DNA of 8,042 bases from Alphaproteobacteria bacterium (GTDB lineage Bacteria > Pseudomonadota > Alphaproteobacteria > Acetobacterales > Acetobacteraceae), in the NCBI GenBank assembly GCA_013298245.1, contig JAAFHD010000155.1, positions 1 through 8,042 of the forward strand, written 5' to 3'. This document shows, one piece after another, positions 1 through 5,267 of this stretch (position 1 is its first letter; each line of letters opens with the position of its first letter). A program made the translations under genes and the position numbers. The notes beneath the pieces are model-generated. The model saw only the letters and a program-made list of their open reading frames with translations. It made no database searches and was not told the DNA's origin.

Positions 1-667
1 GCAGTACTCGAATTCCAACTGGAAACTCTACATGGAAAACGTGCGTGACCCGTATCACGCATCGCTGCTGCACCTGTTCCACACCACCTTCAACATCCTG
101 CGCGTCGGCATGAAGGCGCATTGCGAAGCCGACGCCACCGGCCTGCACAACATCGTCTTCGTGGTGAAGAACGAGGAGCAAAATTCGGACGCCTACAAGG
201 CGCAGAACATCCGCAGCTACGACGAAGGTTTTCGCCTGGAAGACGACAGCGTGCTGGCCATGGTCCCCGAATTCGCCGAACCCGCGACCAACCACATCCA
301 GCCCATCTTCCCCCAGCTGGTGATCCAGCAGATCCACAACACACTCGTCGCGCGCCAACTGATCGCGAAGGCGCATGACCGCTTCGAACTGATCTTCCAC
401 TTCTTCGGCTACACCGATGACACGCCCGAACTGCGTGCGCTCCGCATCAAACAAGCCAACCTGGTCGGCCCCGCCGGCTACATCTCCATGGAAGACACCG
501 AGGCGACGGAACTGGTGCAACGCGGCACCACCGGCTCCTCTGACCTCTCCTCCGTCATCGAAATGTCCCGCCACGCGCCCGACGAAACCGCGACCATGAT
601 CAGCGAAAGCCTGGTCCGCAAATTCTGGGTCGGCTACCGCAACCTCATGGGGCTCGACGCCGCATGA
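1..667 (+). CDS. Aromatic-ring-hydroxylating dioxygenase, large (alpha) subunit, C-terminal part (partial)
   Basis: This is the catalytic part of a Rieske-type non-heme iron oxygenase, which hydroxylates an aromatic ring in the cytoplasm. The frame is open from position 2, so the gene starts outside the window and the N-terminal Rieske [2Fe-2S] domain is not visible. About 221 residues remain. The mononuclear-iron signature NWKLYMENVRDPYHASLLH is present: the bridging Asp is at 47-49 and the ligand His codons are at 56-58 and 71-73. The third carboxylate ligand is probably the Asp of a MED motif near 488-496. The stretch QANLVGPAGYISMED resembles large subunits of the salicylate 5-hydroxylase (NagG) and anthranilate dioxygenase (AndAc) group, from recall of those families. 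The substrate cannot be fixed from this, so no symbol is given. The stop overlaps the start of the small-subunit gene by ATGA, implying coupled translation. Confidence 0.93.
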   Translation, partial: QYSNSNWKLYMENVRDPYHASLLHLFHTTFNILRVGMKAHCEADATGLHNIVFVVKNEEQNSDAYKAQNIRSYDEGFRLEDDSVLAMVPEFAEPATNHIQPIFPQLVIQQIHNTLVARQLIAKAHDRFELIFHFFGYTDDTPELRALRIKQANLVGPAGYISMEDTEATELVQRGTTGSSDLSSVIEMSRHAPDETATMISESLVRKFWVGYRNLMGLDAA

Positions 668-1137
668 CGCCCGCCCTTTTGCTGCGCCTGGACATGCAGC
701 TCCTGCTCGACGCCTATATCGCCACCATCGATGATGACCGCCTGGAAGACTGGCCCGGTTTCTTCACCGAAGACGCGCTTTATGAAATCATCCCGAAGGA
801 AAACGAGGATGCCGGCCTGCCCGCCCCCCTCATGCGCTGCGACAATGCGGCGATGATGCGCGACCGCGTCGCCAGCCTTCGCCACGCCAACATCTTCGAA
901 ACACCCACCTATCGCCACATGCTCTCTGCCCTGGTCGTCACCGACACCGCCGATGGCGTCACCCTCCGCTGCAACTACGTCGTGATCAACACCAGCCAGG
1001 AAGGCAGTTCCGCCATCTACCAGGCCGGCATCTACCGCTCCGTCGCGGTGCGCACGGATGCCGGCTGGCGCTTCAAATCCAAGCGCGTGATCTACGACAC
1101 CGCGCGCGTGCAAACCCTGCTGGCCTACCCGATATGA
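664..1137 (+). CDS. Aromatic-ring-hydroxylating dioxygenase, small (beta) subunit
   Basis: This 157-residue protein is the structural partner that assembles with the large subunit into the oxygenase hexamer. It belongs to the ring_hydroxyl_B family, which has an NTF2/SnoaL-like fold. Visible family traits are the N-terminal helix followed by DDRLEDWPGFFTEDALYEI (about residues 23-42), the IPKEN segment (43-47), RDRVASLRHANIFE (66-79) with YRHM soon after (83-86), and the C-terminal KRVIYDTARVQTLLAYPI (140-157). That ending is typical of the AndAd/NagH subgroup. Length is close to the family's usual 155-180 residues. The ATG overlaps the large-subunit stop (664-667), and its own stop overlaps the ferredoxin start (1134-1137), so the three genes are almost certainly one transcript with coupled translation and fixed stoichiometry. 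Confidence 0.93.
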   Translation: MTPALLLRLDMQLLLDAYIATIDDDRLEDWPGFFTEDALYEIIPKENEDAGLPAPLMRCDNAAMMRDRVASLRHANIFETPTYRHMLSALVVTDTADGVTLRCNYVVINTSQEGSSAIYQAGIYRSVAVRTDAGWRFKSKRVIYDTARVQTLLAYPI

Positions 1138-1442
1138 ACTGGCACGACGCCTGCGCGTCCGAAGCACTGGCGGAAGAAGCCACCATCGGCGTGGTCATCG
1201 CCGGCCGTCCGGTGGCACTCTTCCGCATCGGCGGCACGCCATACGCGCTGCACGACCTGTGCCCGCATGGCGCCGCGCGGCTGTCGGATGGCTTCGTGGA
1301 TGGCGACTGCATCGAATGCCCGCTGCATCAGGGCCTGGTCGATATCCGCAACGGCAAACCCCGTGGCGCGCCCGTCTCCACGCCCACCGAAAGCTACCCC
1401 GCGCGCGAACGCGATGGCCGCATCGAGGTGCAATTGCGGTAA
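1134..1442 (+). CDS. Rieske [2Fe-2S] ferredoxin of the ring-hydroxylating dioxygenase
   Basis: A 102-residue Rieske ferredoxin that would pass electrons from a reductase to the oxygenase. The cluster ligands are clear: C43-x-H45 and C62-x2-H65, with 16 residues between the two pairs, in the context CPHGAARL and CPLHQG. Length and the short N-terminal extension match the BphA3/AndAb/MocE class of soluble ferredoxins rather than a membrane-bound Rieske protein. It is the last gene of the operon, with an ATGA overlap to the small-subunit gene. No reductase gene follows: the next gene is on the other strand, with its stop only 16 bp away. The FAD-containing reductase must therefore lie upstream of the window or elsewhere, or be shared with another system. 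A nitrite-reductase small-subunit type (NirD-like) role is less likely given the neighbours. Confidence 0.93.
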   Translation: MNWHDACASEALAEEATIGVVIAGRPVALFRIGGTPYALHDLCPHGAARLSDGFVDGDCIECPLHQGLVDIRNGKPRGAPVSTPTESYPARERDGRIEVQLR

Positions 1443-1458
1443 ACGTCACCGCCCCGGA

Positions 1459-1785
1459 TTATCGCACCGCGGAAAAGGCCGTCGGCGTCAGGATCATGTT
1501 CTCGAGCGACGCCACGATCGGCCCGTCAGCCTCCGTCTCCGCGCGCTTGGCCAGCCATTCCGGATCAGCCGCGAAGGCGTTCCATTTGGCCTCGCGTTCG
1601 GCCAGCGATTCCCACTCCAGCAGATAATACAGGTCCTGGTTGGAACCGCCGATCCCCACGGTCCAGAAGCCCGCCTGGCGAATGCCGTGGCGTGCCCAGA
1701 TACCGAGCGTGATCGTCTCAAACCGGCGCAGCAGCGCGGGCAGGCGGCCTGGCACGCAGTGATAGATGCGGAGTTCGTGGATCAT
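1459..1785 (-). CDS. NIPSNAP family protein
   Basis: A 108-residue protein with a single ferredoxin-like (dimeric alpha/beta barrel) NIPSNAP domain spanning nearly its whole length. Family features are MIHELRIYHCVPGRLPALL at the N-terminus and YYLLEWESLAEREAKWNAF followed by DPEW in the second half. The biochemical role of bacterial NIPSNAP proteins is mostly unknown; they often sit near oxygenases or catabolic genes. The start at 1785 is preferred over an in-frame ATG at 1812 because AGAGGA lies 9 nt upstream and the family homology begins exactly there. The gene converges on the dioxygenase operon with only 16 bp between stops, so it is transcribed separately from it. It may share a transcript with the gene upstream on the same strand (78-bp gap) or use the weak promoter candidate at 1812-1841. 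Confidence 0.85.
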   Translation of the reverse strand: MIHELRIYHCVPGRLPALLRRFETITLGIWARHGIRQAGFWTVGIGGSNQDLYYLLEWESLAEREAKWNAFAADPEWLAKRAETEADGPIVASLENMILTPTAFSAVR

Positions 1786-1811
1786 GCGTTTGTTTCCTCT
1801 CTTGGGTGCCA

Positions 1812-1841
1812 AGCATAGGCACGAGAGCGCGCGGCTGCCAG
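1812..1841 (-). promoter_or_regulatory. Possible sigma-70-type promoter for the NIPSNAP gene
   Basis: On the minus strand CTGGCA (1836-1841) and TATGCT (1812-1817) are separated by 18 bp, ending about 26 bp before the ATG at 1785. Each hexamer matches the consensus at about four positions. This is a weak, motif-only call; read-through from the upstream gene could equally supply expression. Confidence 0.3.
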
Positions 1842-1863
1842 CCTGTGGCGCACCGCGCGATCA

Positions 1864-2157
1864 TCAACGCCGCGGCCAGGCCGCCGTCTGTTGCAACAGC
1901 CAGTGCCTGGTTTCCGCCCGCGCATCGCCCGCCACCGCGCGTTCCAGGAATACCTGGAAGCTGTGCGCGCCCCGCGCCTCCGCCACCCGATACAGATGCG
2001 TCCAGAACCCGCCGCGCCGATGCAGCACCAGGTAGAAATCACCCTGCGTCACGCGGCCCAGCCGGTCCCGCCAGGGCAGGCTGCCAAGCCATTCGGCCTC
2101 CTCGCCCTCGGCCACGAAAAGCCCCAGGTCATGGGGCGGGTGCTGTGGTTGCGCCAT
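1864..2157 (-). CDS. Hypothetical protein, 97 residues
   Basis: I do not recognise this family. It is judged a real gene because a strong Shine-Dalgarno sequence (AGGAAGGA) lies about 8 nt before the ATG, the frame fills a space no other gene claims, and the composition looks like a folded soluble protein. The protein begins MAQPQHPPHD. It has five tryptophans (residues 23, 29, 52, 86, 94), an aromatic segment GDFYLVLHRRGGFWTHLYRV (39-58) that looks like beta strands, and then a probable helix rich in Ala, Arg and Glu. There is no signal peptide, membrane segment or cysteine. It lies 78 bp upstream of the NIPSNAP gene on the same strand and could be co-transcribed with it. No function is proposed. 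Confidence 0.7.
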   Translation of the reverse strand: MAQPQHPPHDLGLFVAEGEEAEWLGSLPWRDRLGRVTQGDFYLVLHRRGGFWTHLYRVAEARGAHSFQVFLERAVAGDARAETRHWLLQQTAAWPRR

Positions 2158-2256
2158 GCGTCAATTCCTTCCTGCGAAGGACCGACGCGCGATGATGTGG
2201 AAAGGACCCGCTTGGTTGCCGGACCGGCCACATCCCAACCCGTGAAGGTTGGCGCC

Positions 2257-2299
2257 ACCTTGCCCGGGCGGGCAGGTTGGCGTCGGGCGCCGGCCCGAC
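2257..2299. terminator. Two adjacent GC-rich hairpins in the 2158-2345 spacer
   Basis: The first hairpin pairs ACCT/AGGT plus GCCC/GGGC (2257-2277, one bulged T, loop GGGC). The second pairs GTCGGGC with GCCCGAC-like arms allowing the 7-bp stem 2282-2288/2293-2299 with a 4-nt loop. Neither is followed by a convincing T-run on either strand, so factor-independent termination is uncertain. They may form part of the 3' region of the collar-RTX gene or the leader of the 97-residue gene. No coding sequence is seen in 2158-2345. Confidence 0.35.
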
Positions 2300-2322
2300 T
2301 CTTGATGCAACTCTTTACTAAC

Positions 2323-2340
2323 CGGCGGCCGGCGCCGCCG
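2323..2340 (-). terminator. Candidate terminator hairpin after the collar-RTX gene
   Basis: A perfect 7-bp GC stem CGGCGGC (2323-2329) / GCCGCCG (2334-2340) with a 4-nt loop sits 5 bp past the stop codon of the large minus-strand gene. The sequence that follows on the minus strand is only moderately T/A-rich (TTAGTAAAG), without a true T-run. Its position at the gene end is the main argument. Confidence 0.45.
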
Positions 2341-2345
2341 CAAGT

Positions 2346-4541
2346 TCAGACGAAGAGGAAATCCGACGACGTCAGGCTCGCCACACCATACACATCGATG
2401 CGGTTGCCGTTGAACTCCACCACGCTGCTGCCCTGCGTGGTGTAGATCACCAACTGCCCGAAGGCGGTGGCGCCGCTGCCGGCCATGTTGATCACATCCA
2501 CGCCCTGCACGAAGTCAAAGATCTGGTCATAGCCCCAGCCGGGCGCGTCATAGCGGAACACATCCGCGCCCGCCCCGCCCACCAGCTGGTCACTGCCAGT
2601 GCCGCCGATCAGCAGGTCATTGCCGGCGCCGCCGCGCAGCGCATCGTCATTGGCGCCGCCATTCAGCGTGTCATTGCCGGCCCCACCCCACAGCGCATCA
2701 TTGCCCGCAGCCCCCGACAGCGAGGACGAAACCGTGGGCTGCGCCACCAGCTGGTCATCGGCAGCACCGCCACCCAGCAGCGTCGCGCTGCCGGCCAGGT
2801 ACACCGCCTCCACATTGGCGGGCGCCACCCAGTTGTTCACGCTCACATAGACAATGTCGATGCCTTGGCCGGAGAGTTCGGTGACGACATCGCCCAGATC
2901 CTCGACCTGATAGGTGTCGTTGTCGGCGCCGCCGGCCATGCTGTCATTGCCGGCGCCGCCATACAGCGTGTCATTGCCGGTGCCGCCCGACAGCGTGTCA
3001 TTCTCGGTCCAGCCATAGAGCGCGTCATCGCCAGCGGCGCCGGCCAGCAGATTGGCCGCGGTGTTGCCGCCCAGCGTGTCGTTGAAACCGCCGCCGGCCA
3101 GGTTCTCGAAATTCGTGTAGGTGTCGGTGCCCGCACCCTGCGTGTTGAAGGCGCTGCCCTGCGACAACAGGCCGAAGAACACGCCCGTGCCGGCCGAGGC
3201 GAAGCTCGCGGTATCAAGGCCCGCGCCGCCATCCAGCGTGTCATTGCCCGCGCCACCATCCAGGGTGTCACTGCTGTCATTGCCGGTCAGCCGGTCATTG
3301 CCCGCGCCGCCGGCGATGTTGTCCGGGTCATCGCCGCCCCAGAAGCTTTCATTCGCCCCGGTGCCCACGATGTTCAGCGCGGGGATATTGGCCGAGGTGA
3401 TGCTGTAGGTGTCGCTGCCCAGCACCTGGCCCAGCGCGATGCTGAGGCCGGTCACCTGGTCGGTGCCAGCATTGGTGATGGCGCGGCCGCGCAGGTCGGG
3501 CACAGCGAAGTTGGTCGTGCCATTGCCGCCAAAGGTCGTGCCCAGGACAGAGAATAGCCCCTGGTACTGGCTGATCGGCAGCAGCCGCCCATCGGCCGGC
3601 ACATACCCATCGGGGATGGAGTTGTGCGCGACGGCGATGATCTCGCCGAGATAGGGGTTGTCGTCGGCATTGCTGGTGTTGCTGCCGGATCGCGACGGGA
3701 AGAGGCCGCTGGTCGCGACCAGGTAGTTCAACCCGATCGAGGGCTGGCGGGCGTCGATCGGCGAGCCCCCGCCGCCCATATTGCTGGGCATGTTGGCCTG
3801 GCTGACAGTGTCGTTCACCGCGCCGAAGGTCTGGCCCAGTTGCACGCCGCTGCCGGTGCCGATGATCACCCGGTCACGCAGGTCCGGCAGGCCGAAGGTG
3901 GTCTGGCCATCACCGCCGTAGAGCGTGCCGATGAGGTTGAACAGGTCGCTGTAGATGGTGACGTCGAGCAGCCGCCCATCGGCCGGCAGGTAGCCCTTGG
4001 GCATGAAATTGCCGGCGAATTGCACGATGGTACCGACCGAATTGGGCAGCGTGCCGGAGTTGCCGGCAGAGGGGAAAAGCCCCTGGACGGCGATGCCGAA
4101 TTGCATCGCCATGGTCGGCTGCACATCGCTGACCGCAATCGATGACCCGCCCGAGGATGGCGGCAATTGCGCCTGCATCAGCGCGACGGACGCGGCGCCC
4201 GTCACGACGCCCGAGGCATCGCCGCTGAACGTCACATTGTCCGACAGCTTCGCGCGCAGGTCCGGCAGGGCGAAGGTGTTGATGCCATCGCCGCCGTATT
4301 GGGTGGTCAGCAGCGAGAAAAGGGCGGAGTTGCCCGCGATGCTCTTCGAACCGCCGAACAGCGTTCCCTCGCCGCTGCCGGGGACGAAATTGCCGCCGAA
4401 ATTGTGGATGACGCCGATATAGCTGCCGAGGGCACCGCCATCCAAGCCGGTGCCATCGCCGCGTGTGGGCAAGACGCCCCCGGTGGTGATGTATTGCGTC
4501 AGGCCCAGCATGGGCTGGAGCGAGAGAATGGGGGTGGCCAT
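2346..4541 (-). CDS. Secreted RTX protein with three phage-tail-collar-like units
   Basis: A 731-residue protein in two parts. Residues 9 to about 395 contain three related units beginning at QP motifs (9, 141, 266). Each carries the tail-collar core: a GxI..F segment, then (Y/F)GG(D/N)G..(T/N)F..PDLR at 82-96, 208-222 and 337-351. Units 2 and 3 also have PADGRLL (186-192, 315-321); unit 1 lacks it. This is the MdpB/COG4675 type of collar domain. Residues 402-545 and 586-665 carry GGxGxDxxx calcium-binding nonapeptides (e.g. GGAGNDTLDGG). The end, VASLTSSDFLFV, resembles the uncleaved C-terminal signal of type I secretion substrates. There is no N-terminal signal peptide, which fits that route. 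No ABC/MFP exporter genes are in view. GGAGAG lies 6 nt before the ATG. The role (surface adhesin, matrix or particle-associated protein) is inferred. No proteolytic or lipolytic domain was recognised. Confidence 0.88.
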   Translation of the reverse strand: MATPILSLQPMLGLTQYITTGGVLPTRGDGTGLDGGALGSYIGVIHNFGGNFVPGSGEGTLFGGSKSIAGNSALFSLLTTQYGGDGINTFALPDLRAKLSDNVTFSGDASGVVTGAASVALMQAQLPPSSGGSSIAVSDVQPTMAMQFGIAVQGLFPSAGNSGTLPNSVGTIVQFAGNFMPKGYLPADGRLLDVTIYSDLFNLIGTLYGGDGQTTFGLPDLRDRVIIGTGSGVQLGQTFGAVNDTVSQANMPSNMGGGGSPIDARQPSIGLNYLVATSGLFPSRSGSNTSNADDNPYLGEIIAVAHNSIPDGYVPADGRLLPISQYQGLFSVLGTTFGGNGTTNFAVPDLRGRAITNAGTDQVTGLSIALGQVLGSDTYSITSANIPALNIVGTGANESFWGGDDPDNIAGGAGNDRLTGNDSSDTLDGGAGNDTLDGGAGLDTASFASAGTGVFFGLLSQGSAFNTQGAGTDTYTNFENLAGGGFNDTLGGNTAANLLAGAAGDDALYGWTENDTLSGGTGNDTLYGGAGNDSMAGGADNDTYQVEDLGDVVTELSGQGIDIVYVSVNNWVAPANVEAVYLAGSATLLGGGAADDQLVAQPTVSSSLSGAAGNDALWGGAGNDTLNGGANDDALRGGAGNDLLIGGTGSDQLVGGAGADVFRYDAPGWGYDQIFDFVQGVDVINMAGSGATAFGQLVIYTTQGSSVVEFNGNRIDVYGVASLTSSDFLFV
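2350..3340 (-). repeat. RTX-coding 27-bp periodic repeats
   Basis: The DNA encoding the calcium-binding nonapeptides shows short near-repeats such as TCATTGCCGGCGCCGCC on the plus strand, recurring at multiples of 27 bp (for example around 2617, 2671, 2944 and 2971). This reflects nine-residue protein periodicity with conserved codon choice, not an independent element. The approximate span covers the RTX region and its spacers. Confidence 0.7.
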
Positions 4542-4841
4542 GTGTGGCTCTCCGGCGTTTTGGTGCAGCGGATTTTTGCCGCGAATTGTCCAGCGGAGGC
4601 TAAGGCCACATCCGATTCACCGCAAATGAAGATGGCCCCCACGGCGGCCTGACGGCTGTTGCGCGAAGACCCAGATCACCATGCCCACGATCTCGCACAT
4701 CGCCGATGCGCCGCATCAACGCGGCGCGGCGCACCAGGACCTTCGCGATGAGAGCCAGATCCTGAACTTGCGCAGGACGCCCGCACCGCCTATACGGCCC
4801 GCTTCGCGGCCACACCGCCCCCTGATTGCACGAGCGCACCC
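4542..4841. other. Divergent intergenic region between collar-RTX gene and rpmE
   Basis: About 300 bp without a convincing gene. It should hold the promoters of both flanking divergent genes. The best plus-strand candidate is listed separately at 4768-4796. On the minus strand the best match is TTGCGG (4620-4625) 17 bp from TAGCCT (4597-4602), about 55 bp before the collar-RTX start; it is a poor -10 match and is offered only as a possibility. Small open frames on both strands lack ribosome binding sites and family resemblance. Confidence 0.5.
4768..4796 (+). promoter_or_regulatory. Likely sigma-70 promoter of rpmE
   Basis: TTGCGC (4768-4773) and TATACG (4791-4796) are separated by exactly 17 bp. 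Transcription would begin near 4803, giving a leader of about 40 nt before the rpmE ATG at 4842. Position and spacing suit a constitutively expressed ribosomal protein gene. Confidence 0.5.
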
Positions 4842-5066
4842 ATGAAAGCCGATACCCACCCGCAGTACCACTCCATCAACGTCGTCATGACGGATGGCAC
4901 CGCCTTCACCACGCGTTCCTGCATGGGCAAGGAAGGCGACACGCTGCGCCTGGACATCGACCCGAAGTCGCACCCGGCCTGGACCGGCGTGCAGCGGGTG
5001 ATGGACACCGGCGGGCAGATCGCCAAGTTCAACAAGAAGTTCGCGGGCATCGGCGCGCGCAAGTAA
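4842..5066 (+). CDS. rpmE: 50S ribosomal protein bL31
   Basis: A 74-residue protein of the large ribosomal subunit, which bridges the two subunits near the central protuberance. [19 protein letters not shown] at the N-terminus, [21 protein letters not shown] in the middle and [11 protein letters not shown] near the end are diagnostic of alphaproteobacterial bL31. The four zinc-binding cysteines of the C+ type are missing: VMTDG replaces the first pair and DPKSHP the second. This is therefore the zinc-independent C- form, and the lone Cys28 is not a ligand. No strong Shine-Dalgarno sequence is seen before the ATG; only a weak GAG lies about 8 nt upstream. The start is fixed by family homology. 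The gene is monocistronic, with its own promoter candidate and an intrinsic terminator directly downstream. Confidence 0.96.
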   Translation: MKADTHPQYHSINVVMTDGTAFTTRSCMGKEGDTLRLDIDPKSHPAWTGVQRVMDTGGQIAKFNKKFAGIGARK

Positions 5067-5085
5067 ACTGCGCGCAGCACGTGCC

Positions 5086-5118
5086 GGCCGCCCCTTGAAA
5101 CCGGGGGCGGCCATTTTT
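5086..5118 (+). terminator. Intrinsic (rho-independent) terminator of rpmE
   Basis: A perfect 9-bp stem GGCCGCCCC (5086-5094) / GGGGCGGCC (5104-5112) with a 9-nt loop is followed by ATTTTTAT. It lies 20 bp past the rpmE stop and is the clearest terminator in the window. Its loop and T-run coincide with the heat-shock promoter candidate for the next gene. Confidence 0.9.
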
Positions 5119-5125
5119 ATGTCTG
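5094..5125 (+). promoter_or_regulatory. RpoH (sigma-32)-type heat-shock promoter of the Hsp20 gene
   Basis: CTTG (5094-5097, extended as CTTGAAA) is followed after 18 bp by TTTATGTCTG (5116-5125). The alphaproteobacterial heat-shock consensus is CTTG-N17/18-CYTATnTnnG. Every fixed base of TATnTnnG matches; only the leading CY is TT. Transcription would begin near 5131, about 137 nt before the Hsp20 start. The -35 lies at the 3' edge of the stem and in the loop of the rpmE terminator, and the -10 includes its T-run. Confidence 0.6.
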
Positions 5126-5163
5126 GTGTGTCGGGTCGCCCAACCGGGGGCTCGATACGGTGT

Positions 5164-5267
5164 CCGGGGTGCCGCCCCGGCCAGCACTGCCCATAAGGGG
5201 GTGCATCATGGCCAGCCGCGTCCGACGGCCACCGTTCCCGCAACTTGCCTCCTTGAGGGAGTTCACG
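5164..5267 (+). ncRNA. ROSE-like RNA thermometer in the Hsp20 leader
   Basis: Four successive hairpins can be drawn by hand. (1) CCGGGG/CCCCGG, 5164-5180. (2) GCAC plus CCC paired with GGG plus GTGC, 5184-5204. (3) TGGCC/GGCCA, 5209-5231. (4) AACT, CC, pairing with GGG-AGTT, 5242-5263, which encloses the Shine-Dalgarno GAGGGAG. Hairpin 4 carries CTTGCCTCC just before the Shine-Dalgarno sequence, closely resembling the conserved UYGCU anti-Shine-Dalgarno motif of ROSE elements, including bulged nucleotides. ROSE elements precede Hsp20 genes in many alphaproteobacteria and melt on heating to allow translation. The fold was not computed. Confidence 0.65.

Noticed and set aside
1436..1452. Small hairpin GCGGT/ACCGC between the convergent ferredoxin and NIPSNAP genes
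   Set aside because: Only a 5-bp stem with no T-run on either strand, too weak to call a terminator.
1786..1812. Longer NIPSNAP start at 1812 (adds MAPKRGNKR)
   Set aside because: The ATG at 1785 has a good AGAGGA upstream and matches where family homology begins. The longer form would read through that ribosome binding site.
2600..3300. Regularly spaced short DNA repeats that might suggest a CRISPR array
   Set aside because: The spacing is 27 bp or its multiples, in frame with nine-residue RTX motifs, and there are no unique spacers of constant length.
2599..3557. Long plus-strand open frames antisense to the RTX/collar gene (83, 95 and 230 residues)
   Set aside because: They mirror the nine-residue GC-rich repeats of the real minus-strand gene, show low-complexity Ala/Gly/Arg composition and lack ribosome binding sites.
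4600..4839. 79-residue minus-strand open frame in the divergent spacer
   Set aside because: No ribosome binding site or family likeness, and it would overlap the promoter region of rpmE.
4681..4845. 54-residue plus-strand open frame ending with an ATGA overlap on the rpmE start
   Set aside because: It has no Shine-Dalgarno sequence and a Pro/Arg/His-rich random-looking product, and the likely rpmE promoter lies inside it. The ATGA overlap is probably chance.
5094..5118. Enterobacterial-type sigma-32 match (CTTGAAA then CCATTTTT)
   Set aside because: Only about 9 bp separate the two elements, too short for the E. coli spacing of about 13-15. The alphaproteobacterial pattern with an 18-bp spacer fits better.
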